From positions 2,602,174 to 2,666,173 of the forward strand of contig NZ_CP194331.1 of the NCBI RefSeq assembly GCF_051257895.1: 64,000 nt of DNA, in the 5' to 3' direction. Position 1 is the first letter of the stretch. The number at the start of each line of letters is the position of its first letter. The DNA comes from Gallionella straubiae (GTDB lineage: Bacteria > Pseudomonadota > Gammaproteobacteria > Burkholderiales > Gallionellaceae). Made by a program: the position numbers and the translations under genes. The notes beneath the pieces were generated by a model. It was not told the DNA's origin. It searched no databases and saw nothing but the letters and a program-made list of their open reading frames with translations. Below are positions 55,493 through 63,974 of this stretch, piece by piece.

Positions 55493-56776
55493 ATGAGCGC
55501 TATCGTTGACGTAATCGCCCGTGAAATCCTGGATTCGCGCGGCAACCCCACCGTGGAAGCGGATGTGCTGCTGGAGTCCGGCGTGATGGGGCGTGCCGCC
55601 GTGCCGTCCGGTGCATCCACCGGCACCAAGGAGGCCGTGGAACTGCGCGATGACGACAAGCAGCGCTACCTCGGCAAGGGTGTGCTCAAGGCGGTGGAAT
55701 ACGTGAACACCGAAATCGCTGAGGCGATCGTCGGGCTGGATGCGGCGGAACAGGCTTTCATCGACCAGACCATGATCGAGCTGGACGGTACCGAAAACAA
55801 ATCACGCATTGGTGCGAATGCGATCCTCGCGGTGTCGATGGCCGTGGCTCGTGCCGCGGCGGAAGAAAGCGGCCTGCCGCTGTACCGCTACCTGGGCGGC
55901 GCCGCACGCATGGAAATGCCGGTGCCGATGATGAACATCATCAACGGCGGGGCGCACGCCGAGGGCGGTGCGGACATCCAGGAATTCATGATCGTCCCCG
56001 TGGGCAGCCAGAGCTTCCGCGAGGCGCTGCGCTGCGGCGCCGAGGTATTCCACAACCTGAAAAAAATCCTGCACCACCGCGGCCTCAGTACCACGGTGGG
56101 CGACGAGGGCGGCTTCGCCCCTGCACTGGGCTCCAACGAGGCCGCGCTGAAAGTCATCGTGGAAGCCATCGAGGCCGCAGGTTATACGCCCGGTGCAGAC
56201 GTGGCAATCGGCATCGATGCCGCCGCGTCGGAATTCTACAAGGACGGCCAGTACCACCTGAAGGCGGACGGGCTGACCCTTAGCTCCGCGCAGATCATCG
56301 ACCTGTACGCCGCCTGGGTGGACAAGTATCCGGTCATCACCATCGAAGACGGCATGAGCGAGCATGACTGGGAGGGCTGGAAGCAACTCACCGCGCGCCT
56401 CGGCAAGAATATCCAGCTGGTGGGCGATGACGTGTTCGTCACCAATACCAAGATCCTGCGCGAAGGCATTCGACAAGGGCTGGCGAACGCCATCCTGATC
56501 AAGGTTAACCAGATCGGCACCCTGACCGAGACCTTCGCCGCAATCGAAATGGCCAAACGTGCCGGTTATACAGCGGTGATCTCGCACCGCTCCGGCGAGA
56601 CCGAGGACTCATTCATCGCCGATCTCGCGGTGGCAACCAACACCATGCAGATCAAGACCGGCTCTCTGTCGCGCTCCGACCGCATGGCGAAGTACAACCA
56701 GTTGCTGCGCATTGAGGAAGACCTGGGCGATACCGCCTCCTATCCGGGGCGCGAGGCGTACTATCAGTTGAGTTAA
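55493..56776 (+). CDS. eno: Enolase
   Basis: A 427-residue glycolytic enzyme (2-phosphoglycerate to PEP). Signatures: SGASTGTKEAVELRD, metal ligands in VTIEDGMSEHDWEGW and LVGDDVFVTN, catalytic Lys in LIKVNQIGTLTET, and SHRSGETEDSFIADLAV. Its PEP product feeds kdsA next door. GAGG precedes the ATG; the stop overlaps ftsB by one base. Confidence 0.97.
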   Translation: MSAIVDVIAREILDSRGNPTVEADVLLESGVMGRAAVPSGASTGTKEAVELRDDDKQRYLGKGVLKAVEYVNTEIAEAIVGLDAAEQAFIDQTMIELDGTENKSRIGANAILAVSMAVARAAAEESGLPLYRYLGGAARMEMPVPMMNIINGGAHAEGGADIQEFMIVPVGSQSFREALRCGAEVFHNLKKILHHRGLSTTVGDEGGFAPALGSNEAALKVIVEAIEAAGYTPGADVAIGIDAAASEFYKDGQYHLKADGLTLSSAQIIDLYAAWVDKYPVITIEDGMSEHDWEGWKQLTARLGKNIQLVGDDVFVTNTKILREGIRQGLANAILIKVNQIGTLTETFAAIEMAKRAGYTAVISHRSGETEDSFIADLAVATNTMQIKTGSLSRSDRMAKYNQLLRIEEDLGDTASYPGREAYYQLS

Positions 56777-57117
56777 TGCGTGTTGTCACACTGATACTGG
56801 CTATCCTGCTGCTGTTGTTGCAGTACCCGCTATGGCTGGGCAAGGGAAGCTGGTTGAAAGTATGGGATATGAACCGCCAGGTCGAGGCACAGCAGCAGGT
56901 CAATCAGCAGACCCAGGCACGCAACGCCATGCTGGACGCCGAAGTGCGCGACCTCAAGCAGGGAACCGAAGCCATCGAGGAGCGCGCACGCAGCGAACTC
57001 GGCATGATCAAGCGCGACGAAGTTTTTTTCCAGATTCTGGAAAAACCATCCGCACCGGTGGCGCCGAAGCAGCCGGAACTCTCGCCGGCTTCTGCCGTTT
57101 CCGGCGCCATCAGATAA
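56776..57117 (+). CDS. ftsB: Cell-division protein FtsB
   Basis: A 113-residue bitopic protein: N-terminal transmembrane helix (about 3-20), leucine/glutamine-rich coiled coil (about 35-70) and the periplasmic EERARSELGMIKRDEVFFQIL motif. It joins FtsL and FtsQ in the divisome. The Pro-rich tail beyond residue 90 is extra. Start overlaps the eno stop (TAATG). Confidence 0.95.
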   Translation: MRVVTLILAILLLLLQYPLWLGKGSWLKVWDMNRQVEAQQQVNQQTQARNAMLDAEVRDLKQGTEAIEERARSELGMIKRDEVFFQILEKPSAPVAPKQPELSPASAVSGAIR

Positions 57118-57141
57118 CGCATCCAGGGATTTCCGTAAAAT

Positions 57142-57321
57142 CTATTTGATGAGGCAGTGTTTCGCATAATCGGTGGTCTCATTGAGACTCCACTCACCTT
57201 TGGGTTTTTCCTTCAGGTTCGCGCACCATTTTTCGCTTCCTACTTCAGGCGCACAACCCCCGAGCGATAAAGCCAGCAGGGCAGTCAGGACGAGCATGAC
57301 GAAGCGTGTTGTTGCATTCAT
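57142..57321 (-). CDS. Small DUF3012-type lipoprotein
   Basis: A 59-residue lipoprotein. A lipobox ends the signal peptide (LLALSLGGC), followed by APEVGSEKWCANLKEKPKGE and NETTDYAKHC, the DUF3012 pattern with two further Cys. ATG at 57321 follows AAGGA. Convergent with ftsB. Function unknown. Confidence 0.8.
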   Translation of the reverse strand: MNATTRFVMLVLTALLALSLGGCAPEVGSEKWCANLKEKPKGEWSLNETTDYAKHCLIK

Positions 57322-57449
57322 GGAAAAAATCCTTTTCAAACGGTTGAAGTGCGGACGATGCATCCGGGATGAGGCGCCATTCTGCAGGCGGGCTGCAAAA
57401 AGCTCAATCCGGGCAGCATGCTGAGTAAGCCGCCGCCCCAACAAAACAA

Positions 57450-57480
57450 CAAGGCCTCCTGTTTTGGACAGGAGGCCTTG
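57450..57480 (-). terminator. Terminator of the metal-binding protein gene
   Basis: CAAGGCCTCCTG and CAGGAGGCCTTG form a 12-bp stem; on the minus strand it is followed by TTGTTTTGTTG. A nearly identical hairpin ends folD at 58509-58539. Confidence 0.8.
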
Positions 57481-57504
57481 TCGGTTTTGAGCAAGCCTTG
57501 CAGC

Positions 57505-58374
57505 TTACCGCCGGGCGGCGGCCTCGTCGTGCTCGATCATCTGCTCCATCAGCATAAGCATCATGTCCATATGCTTGCCCGCCATTCCCATCATCGGACA
57601 GCCGCCACTACCCATCATGGGGCAACCCGCGCCGCCCATCATGCAGCCACCTGAGCCACCGGAACCACCCATCATTGGGCACTTCATGTCGCCACCCATC
57701 TTGCAACCAGAGCCGCCCATCATGGGACAACCCATCATATGGCCTTGCCCCTGTGTGGCACCCGCCTGCCCCTTTTCCACGAGCTCCATGCCGCAAATCG
57801 GGCAGAGGCCCGGCTGGTCGCGCACGACGTTGGGATGCATGGGGCATGTCCAGACTTTTCCTTCTGGGCTGGACGTGGTTTTACCGGTGGCCGTCTGGGC
57901 GGGGTTAGCCTGTGCGGCGGGAGCGGCATCGGGATTGCTGTCGGGCTGGCCGGCCGGATTGCCGCCCATCATGGGACAGCCTGCACCGCCCATCATGCCG
58001 CAGCCTCCCATCATATGGCCACCTTTCATGTGGCCGCCTCCCATCATGGGGCATCCCTTGCCCATGCCGCCCATCATGTCGCGCACCATCTTGATGCTGT
58101 CGAGCATGCTCTTCCGGTGTTCCTGCAGGAGCTTCTGGCGTTTCTTCGGGTCCTTGGTCTGATGGATGGTTGCCATCTGCGCCTGCATCTTGTTCATCGA
58201 CTTCATCGACTCCTGCATCATGTTCTCATGAGCACTCATCTGTTCATCCATCCCGGCGGTTCCGGCCTGTGCCGCCTGCGCAGTTTTTTCAGGATGGTGG
58301 GCATCCTCCGCAAGGACGGGTTGAGCAAACAGTGCAATTGCCGCAAGAAGGGGGACTAATAGAAGTTTTTTCAT
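57505..58374 (-). CDS. Exported Met/Cys/His-rich metal-binding protein with CPMMGG repeats
   Basis: A 289-residue protein. Signal peptide about 1-22 (ending VLAED); a helical, Met- and Gln-rich region (40-100); then two glycine-rich blocks (about 101-140 and 211-267) built from CPMMGG units, six CPMMG in all plus CGMMGG, CKMGG and CMMGG variants. Between them lies a heavy-metal-binding domain, VWTCPMHPNVVRDQPGLCPICGMEL (given in part: TCPMHP and CPICGMEL at 176-198), as found in CusB-type proteins. The soft Cys/Met ligands suggest Cu(I) or Ag(I) binding in the periplasm. No copper pump or regulator adjoins it. The metal is inferred. Confidence 0.8.
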   Translation of the reverse strand: MKKLLLVPLLAAIALFAQPVLAEDAHHPEKTAQAAQAGTAGMDEQMSAHENMMQESMKSMNKMQAQMATIHQTKDPKKRQKLLQEHRKSMLDSIKMVRDMMGGMGKGCPMMGGGHMKGGHMMGGCGMMGGAGCPMMGGNPAGQPDSNPDAAPAAQANPAQTATGKTTSSPEGKVWTCPMHPNVVRDQPGLCPICGMELVEKGQAGATQGQGHMMGCPMMGGSGCKMGGDMKCPMMGGSGGSGGCMMGGAGCPMMGSGGCPMMGMAGKHMDMMLMLMEQMIEHDEAAARR

Positions 58375-58508
58375 TTTTTGTTCTCCTGATGGACGAATTG
58401 AGATTCAAACCTGGAGTACAGCAGTCCAAGATATTGCGGGCTAATGTTGCCATACCCTGAAACAAATCGCCACTGGGCGGCATGTTGACTCGGCTGCCGA
58501 TAAAACAA

Positions 58509-58539
58509 CAAGGCCTCCTGTTTCTGGCAGGAGGCCTTG
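58509..58539 (-). terminator. Terminator of folD
   Basis: CAAGGCCTCCTG, a TTTCTGG loop, CAGGAGGCCTTG, then TTGTTTTATC on the minus strand. It repeats the 57450-57480 hairpin together with the adjoining AACAA. Confidence 0.8.
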
Positions 58540-58565
58540 AGTATTCCGGGAATCCGGCAGCCGGC

Positions 58566-59426
58566 TTACTTGCCGAGACCGGACAGCATTTCAGCCGCGC
58601 GCACCGTGTTCGCCACCAGCATGGTGATGGTCATCGGGCCGACGCCGCCGGGCACCGGGGTGATCCAGCCGGCCACTTCCTTCGCCGAATCGAAATCCAC
58701 GTCGCCGCACAGCTTGCCGTCGGGCAGGCGGTTGATGCCGACGTCGATCACCGCCGCACCCGGCTTGACCATGTCGCCGGTGATCATCTTCGCCCTGCCG
58801 GTGGCGACGACGAGGATGTCGGCATCGCGCGTGTACTTGGCGAGGTCGACGGTCTTCGACGTGCAGATGGTGACGGTGGCGTTGTGCTGCAGCAGCATCA
58901 GCGCCATCGGCTTGCCGACGATGTTGCTGCGCCCGACCACCACGGCGTGCTTGCCTTCGATGGCGACGCCGCATTTTTCCAGCAGAATCATCGCGCCGTA
59001 GGGGGTGCAGGGGGCGAAGCGCATGTTGCCGGTGACCAGCGCACCGACGTTCATCGGATGGAAGCCGTCCACGTCCTTGTCCGGGCTGATGGCTTCGAGC
59101 ACCTTGCCGCTGTCGATATGCTTGGGTACGGGCAGTTGCACGAGGATGCCGTGGATCTTCGGGTCGTTATTCAACTCGGCGATCTTCGCCAGCAGCGCAG
59201 TTTCCGGAGTGTCGGCGGACATGACGATGTGCTCGGAATGCAGGCCGAGTTCGGCGCAGGCCTTTACCTTGTTGGCGACGTACACCTTGGAGGCGGGGTC
59301 TTCGCCGACGATGATGACTGCAAGCCCAGGCGTGACGCCTCTGGCTTTCGATGCATCGGCGCGTTCCTTCCACTCGGCGCGCACCTGCTGGGCGATGGTT
59401 TTGCCGTCGATAATCCGTGCTGTCAT
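58566..59426 (-). CDS. folD: Bifunctional methylene-THF dehydrogenase/cyclohydrolase
   Basis: A 286-residue one-carbon enzyme interconverting 5,10-methylene- and 10-formyl-THF. Motifs SKVYVANKVKACAELG (with catalytic Lys), ILVQLPVPKHID, VVVGRSNIVGKPMALML and PGGVGPMTITML are all present. GGGAGC precedes the ATG. Minus strand, 25 bases after the end of ppa. Confidence 0.97.
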   Translation of the reverse strand: MTARIIDGKTIAQQVRAEWKERADASKARGVTPGLAVIIVGEDPASKVYVANKVKACAELGLHSEHIVMSADTPETALLAKIAELNNDPKIHGILVQLPVPKHIDSGKVLEAISPDKDVDGFHPMNVGALVTGNMRFAPCTPYGAMILLEKCGVAIEGKHAVVVGRSNIVGKPMALMLLQHNATVTICTSKTVDLAKYTRDADILVVATGRAKMITGDMVKPGAAVIDVGINRLPDGKLCGDVDFDSAKEVAGWITPVPGGVGPMTITMLVANTVRAAEMLSGLGK

Positions 59427-59451
59427 GATTTGCTCCCGTCTGTTGTATGCG

Positions 59452-59997
59452 TTAGATGCCGGTAAATATTTTCTTCCGGTACTGCTCGATGCCGTTCATG
59501 ATTTCCGTACGGGCCGCTTCAGCCCCTTCCCAGCCCTTGATCTTGACCCATTTGCCCGGCTCCAGCGCCTTGTAGAGCTCGAAGAAATGTTTGATCTGCT
59601 CCAGCGTGATCTTCGGCAGATCTTCGTAAGACAGAACTTCATGGTAAAGCGGGGTCAGCTTGTCGGTGGGCACGGCGATGATCTTGGCATCACCGCCGCC
59701 TTCATCCTCCATGCTCAACATGCCGACCGGACGGCAGGGGATGATGGCGCCATGAACGATAGGGAATGGGGTAATCACCAGCACGTCCACCGGGTCGCCG
59801 TCGTCAGCGATGGTTTCCGGGATGAAGCCGTAATTGCACGGATAGCGCATCAGCGATCCGATGAAGCGATCCACCACCAGCACGCCGGATTCCTTGTCTA
59901 CTTCGTATTTTACCGGATCGGCGTGCTTGGGGATTTCGATGATGACGTTGCATTCATGGGGAACCTTGTCGCCGGGGTGCACATTTAACAAGCTCAT
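59452..59997 (-). CDS. ppa: Inorganic pyrophosphatase, family I
   Basis: A 181-residue soluble PPase. Active-site sequence DGDPVDVLV, plus KYEVDKESG and YPCNYGFIPET. The ATG at 59997 has AAGGAA five bases upstream. It hydrolyses PPi, yet its divergent neighbour is a PPi-using phosphofructokinase, so the two compete for the same pool. Confidence 0.96.
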   Translation of the reverse strand: MSLLNVHPGDKVPHECNVIIEIPKHADPVKYEVDKESGVLVVDRFIGSLMRYPCNYGFIPETIADDGDPVDVLVITPFPIVHGAIIPCRPVGMLSMEDEGGGDAKIIAVPTDKLTPLYHEVLSYEDLPKITLEQIKHFFELYKALEPGKWVKIKGWEGAEAARTEIMNGIEQYRKKIFTGI

Positions 59998-60112
59998 ACT
60001 ATTCCTTAAAGTTGGCAAAATAAAAAACGCGCAATTATAAGCGAAGCAGGGCGATGCCGCAGAGCCGTATTCAGTTTAGAATGAAGCATCTTTGTCACTG
60101 GGAGGTGATGTC

Positions 60113-61306
60113 ATGGCAGCGCAAGGGAAGCTAATCGGCAAAATGGTCATCGGCCAATCGGGAGGCCCCACCGTCGTCATCAACCAGTCGCTGGTCGGCG
60201 CGGTGCTGGCGGCGCGCAAACAGCCCGGCATCACCGGCATCCTCGGCGCGCGACACGGCATCGCCGGCATCATGAAGGAAGATTTCATCGACCTGACCAC
60301 GCAGAGCGTCGAACAGCTTGAGCTGGTCGCCACCACCCCGGCGGCGGCGCTCGGTTCGGTGCGATTGAAACCCGGAAAGGCCGAATGCGAGAAGGTGTTC
60401 GAGGTGTTCAGGAAGAACGACGTGCGTTATTTCTTCTACATTGGCGGCAACGATTCTGCCGAGACCGCGCACATCATCGCCGAGATGGCCAAAGAGGCGA
60501 ACTACGATTTCTGCACCGTGCATATCCCCAAGACCATCGACAATGACCTCAAGGTCACCGACCACTGCCCAGGCTTCGCCTCGGCGGCGCGCTTCGTGGC
60601 ACTCGCCTTCATGGGCGACGACCGCGACAATCGTGCGCTGCAGGGCATCAAGGTCAACGTGGTGATGGGGCGCAGCGCAGGTTTCCTCACTGCCGCCTCC
60701 GCACTGGCGCGCCAGGCGGAAGGCGATGGTCCGCACCTGATCTACCTGCCGGAGCGCGTGTTCAATGTCGAAAAGTTCAAGCAGGACGTGCGCGAGACGA
60801 TGGCGAAATACGGCCGCTGCGTGATTGCCGCCTCCGAGGGTATCTCCGACAAGGACGGCAACCCGATCTCCACCAGCGGCGAGCGCGACTCGCACGGCAA
60901 CATCCAGCTCTCCGGCAGCGGCGCATTGGGCGACACGCTGGCCGCGCTGGTGAAGGAAGCCTTCCCAGGTCAGAAGGTGCGCGTGCGCGCCGACACCTTC
61001 GGCTATCTGCAGCGCTCCTTTCCGACGATTGTTTCGGAGATCGACGCCAGGGAGGCGCGCGAAGTCGGCGCCGTGGCGGTGAACCATGCCGCCGGCACCG
61101 GCCAGCCCGGCTCGGTGGCGATCCGCCGCCTCAGCAGCAAACCATACGCCAGCGAATGCTTCATTACCCCGTTGTCGTCGGTGGCGAAGGTTGCCACCGA
61201 AATGAAGGACGAATACATCAACACGGCGGGCAACGACGTTACACAGGCATGGATCGACTACGTCGCCCCGCTGGTAGGCGAGTTGCCGAAGATGGGCCGT
61301 CTGTAG
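60113..61306 (+). CDS. pfp: PPi-dependent phosphofructokinase
   Basis: A 397-residue enzyme phosphorylating fructose 6-phosphate with PPi, reversibly. GQSGGPTVVINQS near the start, GGNDSAETA, PKTIDNDL (Lys favours PPi use) and MGRSAGFLTAASAL are present. The ATG at 60113 is chosen because GGGAGGTGAT lies directly upstream; a TTG at 60092 precedes that site. Confidence 0.94.
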   Translation: MAAQGKLIGKMVIGQSGGPTVVINQSLVGAVLAARKQPGITGILGARHGIAGIMKEDFIDLTTQSVEQLELVATTPAAALGSVRLKPGKAECEKVFEVFRKNDVRYFFYIGGNDSAETAHIIAEMAKEANYDFCTVHIPKTIDNDLKVTDHCPGFASAARFVALAFMGDDRDNRALQGIKVNVVMGRSAGFLTAASALARQAEGDGPHLIYLPERVFNVEKFKQDVRETMAKYGRCVIAASEGISDKDGNPISTSGERDSHGNIQLSGSGALGDTLAALVKEAFPGQKVRVRADTFGYLQRSFPTIVSEIDAREAREVGAVAVNHAAGTGQPGSVAIRRLSSKPYASECFITPLSSVAKVATEMKDEYINTAGNDVTQAWIDYVAPLVGELPKMGRL

Positions 61307-61403
61307 GATATTCTGGCCACTTCTGGCGATTCGGGCGTGACGAATTTGGAGATATCACGGCAATCACAAAAAGGCCGCACTTTCTCGAGCAGGTAAATCA
61401 GGC

Positions 61404-61502
61404 ATGAAGGATAAGCAACGTGGCGCATCCGCCGCGAAGGACATGGCCGCGCCTGCCGAAAAAAACGGTTTGATGTTTTTCGGCTGCGGCGTCACGCGAT
61501 GA
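61404..61502 (+). CDS. Possible 32-residue protein coupled to the methyltransferase
   Basis: ATG at 61404 opens a frame ending in TGA that overlaps the methyltransferase ATG by four bases (ATGA). The product is Ala/Lys-rich and then FFGCGVTR; no family is recognised. The same bases contain a GCCGAAAAA/TTTTTCGGC palindrome at 61456-61485, so the stretch could instead be a structured gap after pfp. Confidence 0.3.
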   Translation: MKDKQRGASAAKDMAAPAEKNGLMFFGCGVTR

Positions 61503-62638
61503 ATGAGCAACTAACCATCAGCTGGACCGAGGCGGGCAGGGCCTGTTCCGCGCGCTGGCGGTCGGAGAGCGGAGCGCCGCCGCCCAAGCGCGTGGTCGTC
61601 GCCGACGACACGATGAAGGCGGACGAGGCATATCGCCTAGCCTGCGAAGGTACCGCGCTGTTGTGGCGCGGCGATTACCAGAACGCGCGCCAGTTGCTGC
61701 AGGCGATGTCGCGGCGCGCGAATCGCAAGGCGCGCAGGACCTCCGCATTGCCCGCCGAGGCGTTCCACCTTCATCGCCAGGCACAGTCGCAACGCGCGCG
61801 CACGCTGGCCATGGTCCTGCTGCCGCTGGATCGCGACTACGCAATCCCGCTACGCCGTGCCCCGGATATGCGCCAGGCATGCATCGAAGCGTATGGTCCG
61901 GCAAGCGGAGCTTCGGTGGTCCCGCTGCGCGAATTGCTGGGGCTGATCGGCGCGCATGAGTGGCGCAAGAAGGGCGTCGAGATTGTTGTCCTTGGCGTAT
62001 CAGGGCTGGGCGCGCGCATCCATCCGCACTACGGCGTGTTCTCGCCGGTGCGCGGCGAGTATGTGGGGCTGGTGAACGAGGCGCCGCTGCCGTCAACGGC
62101 ATTGGCTTTCGATATTGGCACCGGCACCGGCGTGCTGGCCGCAGTACTGGCACGCCGTGGCGTGAAGCGCGTCGTGGCGACCGATCAGGACCCGCGCGCC
62201 TTGGCCTGTGCCCGCGACAATCTGGCGCGGCTGGGGTTGGACGGGCAGGTGGAATTGGTGCAGGCGGACATGTTCCCTGCCGGACGCGCGCCGCTGGTTG
62301 TCTGCAACCCTCCGTGGATCCCGGCGCGGCCCAGCTCCCCGATAGAACATGCGATATTCGATGTCGACAGCCGCATGTTGCGTGCCTTCATCGGCGGGCT
62401 GCCCGCGCATCTGGAGCCGGGCGGCGAGGGTTGGCTGGTGCTGTCGGATATTGCCGAACATCTCGGGCTGCGCACCAGAGACGAGCTGCTGGCACTATTC
62501 GATGCGGCAGGGCTGCGGGTGGCGGGGCGGATGGATGTCAGGCCGCATCACCCCAAGGTCTCGGATGTTGATGATCCGCTGCACGCCGCGCGCGCGGCGG
62601 AGGTGACCTCACTGTGGCGGCTGGCGGTCAAGGGTTGA
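61499..62638 (+). CDS. Class I SAM-dependent methyltransferase (HemK-like NPPW motif)
   Basis: A 379-residue protein. The N-terminal 190 residues are Arg/Ala-rich and helical with no recognised domain; the C-terminal half is a Rossmann methyltransferase: SAM loop FDIGTGTGVLAAVLARRG (near 202), acidic ATDQDPRAL, and the catalytic NPPW (VVCNPPWIPARP near 265). NPPY/W motifs methylate nitrogen in glutamine or adenine. It could modify a protein such as a release factor or ribosomal protein; the target is not known. Confidence 0.85.
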   Translation: MNEQLTISWTEAGRACSARWRSESGAPPPKRVVVADDTMKADEAYRLACEGTALLWRGDYQNARQLLQAMSRRANRKARRTSALPAEAFHLHRQAQSQRARTLAMVLLPLDRDYAIPLRRAPDMRQACIEAYGPASGASVVPLRELLGLIGAHEWRKKGVEIVVLGVSGLGARIHPHYGVFSPVRGEYVGLVNEAPLPSTALAFDIGTGTGVLAAVLARRGVKRVVATDQDPRALACARDNLARLGLDGQVELVQADMFPAGRAPLVVCNPPWIPARPSSPIEHAIFDVDSRMLRAFIGGLPAHLEPGGEGWLVLSDIAEHLGLRTRDELLALFDAAGLRVAGRMDVRPHHPKVSDVDDPLHAARAAEVTSLWRLAVKG

Positions 62639-62771
62639 GGGCGCAAGCTGGTTTTGACACAAAATTGCCAGGCAATCCTGTTATTACGTTGCCCGACAGC
62701 GGATGCTCGTGACGTGCAGCCGCCCCTTTGTAAGACGATCCGCGAGATTGAAATGAGCGACTGCTCCTCGG
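62639..62771. other. Short gap between the methyltransferase and the IS element
   Basis: No gene or hairpin terminator was recognised. The IS30-type element starts at 62772. Confidence 0.5.
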
Positions 62772-62797
62772 TGCGGATTCAACCCGTCGATGCAACA
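62772..62797. repeat. Left inverted repeat of the IS30 element
   Basis: It is the exact reverse complement of 63975-64000. It includes the transposase stop codon (TCA at 62779) and its last codons (VASTG). Confidence 0.93.
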
Positions 62798-63948
62798 AGT
62801 TGGTTAAATCGTTCAGCCGGTGTTTCGTAGTTTAGCGTCTTCCTTGGACGTTCATTTAGCTTCCTCGCCACGCCATTTAGCTGTGCTTGCGTGTATCCGG
62901 AGATGTCCATCCCTTTTGGGAAGTACTGTCTCAACAATCCATTGGTATTTTCATTCGTCCCGCGCTGCCAAGGATTCTGAGGGTCACAGAAATAGACCTT
63001 GATGTCGGTCGCCAAGGTAAAGCGCTTGTGGTCCGCCATCTCCTTACCTCGATCCCACGTCAGCGATTTGTAAAGTTCCTGCGGCAGCTTGTGAGCATGT
63101 TTGATCAATGCATTTATGACGGTCTCGGTATCTTTTCCTGCCACCTTCACCAACATCACATAGCGTGTCTGGCGCTCAACAAGTGTCGCAATCTGGCTAC
63201 TTAAAGTCCCACACAGCAGGTCGCCCTCCCAGTGGCCTGGCACTGCCCGGTCTTCTGCCGTGGCCGGACGCTCGCTAATCGATACCGCATCGGTGATTCG
63301 GCCATGATTATCCGTCTTCTGCGTATGATGCCGCGAACGGCGCATGACTCGCGTGCGCCGCAGGTGGGCCAGAAGTTCCTTCTTCAATGCGCCTCTGGCC
63401 TGGATGTAGAGGCTGCGATAGATGGTCTCGTGTGACACCTGATAGTCCTCGTCATCTGGATAGGTGCATTTTAGCCATCCGGCAATCTGCTCCGGTGACC
63501 ATGCCATTTTCAGTTTGCCTGCCACGATATGTGCCATCGCGCGGTTCTTCACCAGTTTACAAGGTTGGGGGCGATGCGCACGCTCCCAGGCAGCCTGGTC
63601 GGCCTGGCTTGCGCGATAGCTCTTTCGATCACCGTTACGTTCGATCTCTCGACTAATTGTCGAAGCGGCACGGCCAAGCTTCTTGGCGATAGAGCGGATT
63701 GAATCCCCTGCAACGACTGATCGAGAGATTTCTTCACGTTCAGACAAGGTTAGTGCCAGTCTCGAACGACGTCGAGGAATCGGCCGAATGCCGCCGGCCT
63801 CAGACAAAATTCGCTCGATTGATGAATGGTATCGATCAAACAGCTGCGCGATCTGCTGAAGGGAATCGCCTTTCTGCCAGCGATCCCACATCAGCGCCTT
63901 CTGGGATTCAGTGTAATGAATGCGAGGTCTTTGTTTCATCTGCAACAC
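62779..63948 (-). CDS. IS30-family transposase
   Basis: A 389-residue DDE transposase. Two helix-turn-helix regions at the N-terminus (SLQQIAQLFDRYHSSIERIL; SIRSIAKKLGRAASTISREI) bind the ends; the catalytic core has GHWEGDLL, LTWDRGKEM and DPQNPWQRGTNENTNGLLRQ with the final Glu. The frame is intact, so the element may be active. AAAGGAG lies upstream of the ATG. Confidence 0.96.
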   Translation of the reverse strand: MLQMKQRPRIHYTESQKALMWDRWQKGDSLQQIAQLFDRYHSSIERILSEAGGIRPIPRRRSRLALTLSEREEISRSVVAGDSIRSIAKKLGRAASTISREIERNGDRKSYRASQADQAAWERAHRPQPCKLVKNRAMAHIVAGKLKMAWSPEQIAGWLKCTYPDDEDYQVSHETIYRSLYIQARGALKKELLAHLRRTRVMRRSRHHTQKTDNHGRITDAVSISERPATAEDRAVPGHWEGDLLCGTLSSQIATLVERQTRYVMLVKVAGKDTETVINALIKHAHKLPQELYKSLTWDRGKEMADHKRFTLATDIKVYFCDPQNPWQRGTNENTNGLLRQYFPKGMDISGYTQAQLNGVARKLNERPRKTLNYETPAERFNQLVASTG

Positions 63949-63974
63949 TCCTTTCGCTTTCGCAAAGTTTAGTG

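Noticed and set aside
61456..61485. Rho-independent terminator after pfp
   Set aside because: The palindrome has an A/T stem rather than a GC stem followed by a T-tract, and lies 150 bases past pfp inside a coupled frame; left undecided.
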